From positions 13,462,027 to 13,526,026 of the forward strand of contig NC_087068.1 of assembly GCF_963678635.1 (NCBI RefSeq): a stretch of DNA of 64,000 bases, written 5' to 3'. The notes under the pieces were generated by a model. The model did no database searches. It saw only the letters and a program-made list of their open reading frames with translations, and was not told the origin of the DNA. Within the stretch, counting starts at the first letter, position 1. Each line of letters begins with the position of its first letter. Shown here in pieces: positions 58,340 to 64,000 of the stretch. Both the position numbers and the translations under genes were made by a program. Source of the DNA: Symsagittifera roscoffensis (Eukaryota > Xenacoelomorpha > Acoela > Convolutidae).

Positions 58340-60787
58340 GTGGAAAGGATTGCACGGACCTGGACCACCAATATGGAGAAAGTTTCAGACGTAATGGTTG
58401 GAACCAGGAGTCAAAATTCTTCCGAAATCCAAAAGGCAATGTTAGAAATAGAGATCCATCCGGAACCTACCGTAGATGAGGATCGGGCAGGATGTGGAGC
58501 GGAAGGGAATGGGAATAGAAGATTGGCGAAAGAACCTACTCCGGTAGAAAAATGTCCGGATTTCACCACTTCCACAGCGACTCTAGATCGAGAAGAGATG
58601 TCGGAACTGTCCGACATCTCGACTGAAAACGTAGCGACAACAAGATCACTCACTGATAACACGAAGATGCATGGGGGGACAGAGAAAACGGCAACGAATG
58701 AAGAACACTTTGGGAAACTTTGTCCCATTTACTATGGAAACGGGTGCAGGCGATGAAGTAGAAACCCAGGAAGAGGAGGAGGACGATGACGAACAAGATG
58801 ACTTCGGATCACAACTAAGCCTCAAGAGCTCGACAAATGGAGCACCCACCAATAGGGAGATTGGCTCTTCGGACCAATTTGGTGTGGTCAGGAAAATAAA
58901 CAAGACCATAGATGCATCACAGCAGTCAAGGGAGTTTGTGACCATGACTAGTTCGGAAGTGCAACCTAGAAATTACAGGAACACACGGCCAAGTAACCCA
59001 CCAATGGAACCAGAAGCGGATTATGAAGAAAATTGAGACAGAGAGGTAAGACTCTAGTATAAACTGCCTGGAACCAATAGGGTGCACCACCACTAGTCAG
59101 GCCATTAGTGGATGAAAGGACATCAATCGAAGAGACATTGACTAGCATAGTGGACAGTATAGGAGAACAGAACGAACAGATGTCCCTAAGAATGAGTGAA
59201 CTGGAGAGGGCAGCCACATCGAGAGAGAAAGCATGCGGGAAGAGATCAACCGCAACAGGCAAAAAGTCAGCAAAAGTGAAAAACGCTTGAAGAAGAGTAA
59301 TGATGAACACTTAGCCAAAAACCTGTCGCGAATGACGAGGCAAGCTGAGCAAAGAGGTATACGACTGAGAGACGACATGGAGCAGTTAAGAAGTCAGCAA
59401 GAGTAGACTTTTGGGACTCGTGACACGAGAATAGACGCGACGATGGAGAGGCAAACTCAGGCTATCATGGATAGGTTGCACGGGCTACTAGGCAGCAGGA
59501 ATCGGACGAATCAAAAATGAGGAATCGAACTGGGGAGAACATAGCAGGGAGTCGAGGATGAACTTCAATGAACAACAGAATAGGAGAACGACATATGGAT
59601 CCACTAGAGGAAGGTGCAGTCCATAAAGCTATGCCACAGGATACATAGATACCTGGATAGAAGTCATGAAACTGCATCTTGAGGAGGAAGATTTAACAGA
59701 AAGGCAAGACTGCAGTGTACTCACTTGCAATCTGGAAGGGACATCCCTAAATTGCGTGATGGCTAAAAAGCAAAACCAGCGGGACACAGCAGCTGAGAAG
59801 GTCTTTGAAACCTTGTTGAATCGTTATGGCTCAGGAGTACAAGGACACCAAGCAAGGATGCGCTTCGAGAAACGGAGGCAACGTGATGCGGAAACGATAG
59901 AAAAGTTTTTAGATGGGCTGGAGATGCTTAGGAGACGTAGTCAACCAGATGAGTCGACTAGCAGGATGAACCTAGCAGTAGCCTCAAAATTAATCGATGG
60001 TGTGAAGAACGATGAGCTTCGAACAACGTTGGCAACGCATTATGCACCACTTTCAACTAATGCGCCTACACCAGAAGAATTTAGACTCAAATCCAAGGAT
60101 ATCTTCTACTAAAGCTCCCATCGAGATCTGGCTATTGCAAAACAATTATGGCATTTTTAGCAATGGATCAGCTAACGAGGGCAACAATTGGTACAAACCA
60201 AGGGACGACATGGACAAGAGACTCTCTTGTGCAAATTGCAGTTCGACGGACCATCATGTGTCAGCATGCCCAACCTACAAACAAGGCATGAAAGCGATAG
60301 GCTTCGGCCTCGTGGTTGAAGATGCGTCAGAAGTCGATCATGAAGATTTCATGCGAGGAGTAATTGCGAAGTTCGGCCCCAGGTGTTCCTTTTGTAAGTT
60401 GGAGGGTCACAATGTTGTCAAAAAAACTGTCCACAATTTTGGGATGCTGTGGCAGACATCAAGCATCCAAGGCATAAGGAAGCGTTATTGGGTGTGAAAG
60501 CCAGCAAGGCACTCCTGATGAGTGCAGCGGAGGCACGCAGCAAAGAGAAACCGCACGAGCTGGCAACAAAGAAGATGCAAGCAGTAACTGAAGAATTGCG
60601 TGAACCTGAACCAGTGACGGCGGCAGATGATTTGAAGATCGACTGTAGCGCAGCAGCCGGAGATGCTTTAAACAGAGTCCAACAGGAGTTGGTGACAAAG
60701 GAGATAGAGCGAAAAGTGAAGCTCGAACTAGAAAATGAGAAAACTCAGCAAAAGCTAAACACCTTGGAAGCATCGGAGGTGGAATAA
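58340..60787 (+). pseudogene. Ty3/gypsy-type element, gag region, broken
   Basis: Several + strand frames continue one another: 58340-58756, 58671-59036, 59108-59290, 59666-60112, 60012-60497, 60449-60787. The acidic, Ser/Thr-rich N-terminal part (ETQEEEEDDDEQDDF) is followed by the capsid-like segment AAEKVFETLLNRYGSG with FLDGLEMLRRR. A perfect CCHC knuckle, CANCSSTDHHVSAC, is present. A second one, CSFCKLEGHNVVKK, has lost its last Cys. A coiled-coil-like stretch (KLELENEKTQQKLNTLEASE) ends it. Confidence 0.75.
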
Positions 60788-60879
60788 ACGAATGCGCCAA
60801 GCAGTTTGAGTATGATATTAATATGAACTTAAATATGAATTAAATATGATCTCATAAATGTGGCGGGACATATGATCAG

Positions 60880-62011
60880 GAACCTAAGTGAACCCTCAGG
60901 GTTCATTATGATGCATTTGGATACATATGCAGTTTATCTGAGACAAGAAGAGCCACGCACTGAGTCAAGGGCAGTGCGAGCGTTGCTCACAACGTTTGGC
61001 CCTCGAATAAAGAAACTCCACGGGCGCTAAGAGGAAGTCTATGGACCGTATCAAGTGATGTTGAACGTGGACGGGATCAGTATCTATACTAGGACCTACG
61101 TCACAACAGATAGTGACCAAATAGGGCAGATTTATTTGGGTCCAGAAGAACTTAAGGTCCGTAGAATCGGCCATGACGGCATGATGGAGCAAGATGCGGT
61201 ACACATAGGATACGAAGCAGATGTGACTGCACATCAGCTAGACACCAATGGGAAGAAAGTTGGAGTAACAGGGTTTATAGATCTAGGAGTGGTGTTAGCG
61301 TCTTGCCGGTAAAGACTTGGAAAAGAATGGGCTTCAAGAGGAAAGACTTAATCCCGACAAACCTAAGATTGGCTGCAGCCAACCGCGGACCAATTCACGT
61401 CGCCGGGAGAACACCGATAACGGTTCTTCAAATACATGGGAGGACGGGACCTGTGGATGAGCTTCCTGGTAGTAGAAAACTTGGACGACAGAGACCAATT
61501 CATCTTGGGCCGTGAGTTCGTCATGAATTTCGATGTGATGATTCACTTGAACAACGGACTTTTATTTATTAGAAATCCGGACCGGAAGTATGTTAAGAGA
61601 CCGATTAATAGAATAATAACGGATGAGAACAAGGTGCCAATTTTAAGTGATAGTAAACAAGTTTGTTTGGTACCCAACCCAAATAGTCAAATCACAATGA
61701 TTTTAGGCCGGAGCTTTTCAGTAACACGAAACGGACTGTGTGCCATTGTGTTATTGAAGACACCGGACACCACGGTTTCAATCCAGTGTCGAAAGAAGCT
61801 TGGTTACGCTTTGCCGGTGAGGACCGACTATGAGGAGAGAAAAAACTTGAAAAGACATGATGTGAAAGACTGCCCCAGCCATGCCAATAAAGATATGATT
61901 TTAAAGAGAATTAAGGAATTGAAATATTTTAATAAACTGTTTTCAATGAAATCCGAAACGGATGACGGCTTGTCGATCTGCTCAATTTTTCCGGAGCGCC
62001 CCTCGTCATAG
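60880..62011 (+). pseudogene. Ty3/gypsy-type element, aspartic protease and linker
   Basis: Frames 61055-61312, 61303-61515 and 61436-62011 overlap and continue the same protein. TGFIDLGVVL is the active-site region, with Leu where Ser or Thr is needed (DSG or DTG). A shift then leads to KTWKRMGFKRKDL, RLAAANRGPIHVAGRTPI and FILGREFVMNFDV, the protease C-terminal end. The linker to RT (DCPSHANKDMILKRIKEL) follows. Mutated and frameshifted. Confidence 0.78.
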
Positions 62012-62049
62012 AAACTAGAATCTGACAAACCGATTCTGTCGGAGATAGA

Positions 62050-63380
62050 ACACTTGAAAGGGAAAATAGGTGCGTAAGAATTTGAAATATTAAGGGCGGT
62101 TTTAAGCCGGAACGCGGTTGTTTTTCAAAACATAAGGCGGATATCGGTTGTTGCAAATTTGTCGAACACGAAATCGAATTAGAAGAGGGCGCCGATCCCC
62201 ATAGGGAAGATTCAAGGCGCATGATACCTCACAAATCGGAGGCGTGCAGAGCGGAAATAGAAATGTTGCTTGAATACGACATGATAGAACCTTCGAAGTC
62301 GCCTTGGGATTGTGGGGTGGTCATGGCCAAAAAGAAGGGTGGGCTGTTTAGGTTTTGTTGCGGTTTCGTTACCTGAACGCAGTAACAATAAAATATGCCT
62401 ACCCGATACCGCAGATAGATGAGAGCCTCTCGAAACTTGGCGATGCCAAGTTCCTCACAACACTGGACTTGGGCTCTGCCTTCTGGCAGGTCCTTTTGAG
62501 GAAGAAGGACAGAGAAAAGACTGGATATGCATGTGAATTGGGGTTGTACGAGTGGAAGTGGATGCCCTTTGGCTTGAGCAACGCCACAGCGACCTTTCAA
62601 AGGTTGATGGCTCAGGCTTTGACCAGAGTAACGAAGAAGTATGGGAATCTTATGATGGGCTACGTGGATGACGTGATCATAGCAACACCCACCTTGGCAG
62701 ACCACAGTAATAGACTCGATGAAGTCGTTTATTGCATGAAAAGAGCGGCTTGAAATGCAAACCATCGAAATGTGAACAACTTAGGAATTCGACCTAATAC
62801 CTGGGAAGAATGGTGGACAGGCATGGAGTGGGACTGTACCCGAAAGCGGTGAGAGCCGTGTTGACTTGGAAGGCCCCCAGATCGGACACACAGCTCATGA
62901 GCTTCCTAGGGATTGCCATTTACTACCGTGAGCTCATAATAGGATACGCAGACATTATGTACCCCATGCAGAAACTGATGCGCAACAAAGGAAATAAGTT
63001 CGAGCGAAACGAAGAAGCTCAAGCCGCCTTCGAGAATATAAAGCGGGAACTGTGCGAGGCGCCAGTGCTAGGCATGCCCGCAGAGAGGGTCATGTACGTT
63101 CTCGACACTGATGCTTCAGTACAAGCCATCTCAGGAATACTGCAGCAGGAACAAGAATGGAATGGGAGAACAGTTCTCCGTCCCATTGCATATGGCAGTG
63201 AAGTGTTGAGTGTTACTGAAACGAAATACGGTGCACCGGAGCCAGAAATGATCGCTGTAGTCACATTCGCAGGGAAGTACAGCGCATACTTAGGGAGCGC
63301 TCCCTTTGAGCTATCCTGGTGGACAATAGAGCGTTATCCTGGTTGAAGACGTTCTCGATGGACTAGAGCTATATTGTTTG
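62050..63380 (+). pseudogene. Ty3/gypsy-type element, reverse transcriptase and RNase H
   Basis: The RT entry (EMLLEYDMIEPSKSPWDCGV) is at about 62257-62320 in a frame broken near 62353. Then RYLNAVTIKYAYPIPQIDE, FLTTLDLGSAFWQV (first catalytic Asp), FGLSNATATFQRLM and LMMGYVDDVIIAT (YVDD) lie in 62355-62753. After another shift FLGIAIYYRELI and the RNase H start MYVLDTDASVQAISG run on to about 63380, where SMD is followed by a stop. The sequence is then replaced by inverted DNA. Confidence 0.9.
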
Positions 63381-64000
63381 ATGAATGGACCAGGTTTGAG
63401 CGCAGCAACGGATCCAAGGGCACCGGATCCTCCTTGGATAGGATCTTTATCTCGGCTGCTTTCTCTACAGCTAACTCAGGATGTCCTGGAATTGGATGTC
63501 TAGACTTGTCCAACCATCTCGTTAAGGGAAGCGCTTCATAAGTTTCTTTGTTTAGAAACGAGAATCCTTCCTTCATTTCTGCGTGATTGGCTTGCTTCTG
63601 TTCCAGTCTCTACTAGAACTCGGCTTTCTTGCTGAGGCTGTCAGCATTCTGGTGTTTGTCACGCATCGTGTGCTCGATTATCATGTGGTAGCAATCGAAT
63701 CTTACTATCCACCTACCAATATAACTCTGATCCATCGAGTATGTCTTCAACCAGGATAACGCCATGTTGTCCACGCGTAACTTAAAGGGAGCACTCCCCA
63801 AGTTTGCGCGGTACATTTCCACAAATGTGACTACTGCAAACATTTCTGCTTTTGGAGCACCATAATTCATCTCAGTGTAACTTAACACCTTACTGCCATA
63901 TGCAATGGGACGGAGAACGGTTCTCCCATTCCATTCTTGCTCCTGATACAGTATTCCCGAGATGGCTACTACTGATGCGTCTGTGTCAAGAACATACATG
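63381..64000 (-). pseudogene. inverted second copy of gypsy-type RNase H and downstream linker
   Basis: On the - strand, entering from the window edge: MYVLDTDASVVAISG, RPIAYGSKVLSYTEMNYG, LGSAPFKLRVDNMALSWLKT, GRWIVRFDCYHMIIEHTMRD and QNADSLSKKAEF, then two stops. EMKEGFSFLNKETYEALPLT then leads into a charged linker (PGHPELAVEKAAEIKIL). It corresponds to 63095-63380 on the + strand and extends beyond it, so the arms 63095-63380 and about 63715-64000 form an inverted repeat. The integrase is not reached. Confidence 0.88.

Overview
The window is nuclear DNA from an invertebrate animal: AT-rich, intron-bearing and crowded with decayed transposable elements. There is no prokaryotic gene organisation. 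The species cannot be fixed from the sequence alone.

The one host gene I can support is the 3' part of a Cys-loop ligand-gated anion channel on the + strand. Five exons (5078-5224, 9252-9401, 12544-12751, 38489-39535, 40230-40482) have GT/AG borders whose phases all agree and join into one open frame of 600 codons plus a stop. They encode the Cys-loop, the end of the ligand-binding domain, all four membrane segments and an unusually long TM3-TM4 loop. The 5' exons (signal peptide and first half of the ligand-binding domain) are not in the window.

The introns are filled with mobile DNA. Intron 1 has a SINE fragment and AT-rich palindrome clusters. Intron 2 has an inverted-dimer foldback element and a hAT-like MITE. 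Intron 3 is about 25.7 kb. It holds more foldback units, several MITEs with clear 8-bp target-site duplications, a decayed BEL/Pao LTR retrotransposon on the - strand (16361-26121), and a near-identical 7.44-kb tandem duplication. That duplication copies the 5' half of the retrotransposon plus its flank (21648-29089 copied as 29097-36535). The BEL element has LTRs, PBS, PPT, gag, protease, RT, RNase H and integrase, plus an extra ORF between the 5' LTR and gag. Each LTR contains a tRNA-like block with perfect pol III A and B boxes.

Downstream of the channel gene lie a tRNA-derived SINE with an (ATT)n tail (41411-41764), a duplicated 226-bp segment, a 5.5-kb GC-richer stretch of coding-like remnants (42.3-47.8 kb), two decayed copies of a non-LTR retrotransposon on the - strand (48.2-55.0 kb), a 294-bp near-perfect foldback (56332-56625), and a 25-bp minisatellite (57040-57480). 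The window ends in a decayed Ty3/gypsy-type element (58.3-63.4 kb) whose RNase H region is followed by an inverted second copy running off the edge.

No intact autonomous element is present. The most interesting material is the channel's unusual TM2 and cytoplasmic loop, the pol III-like module inside the LTRs, the accessory ORF of the BEL element, the recent duplication with templated filler, and a foldback family carrying a conserved short hairpin.
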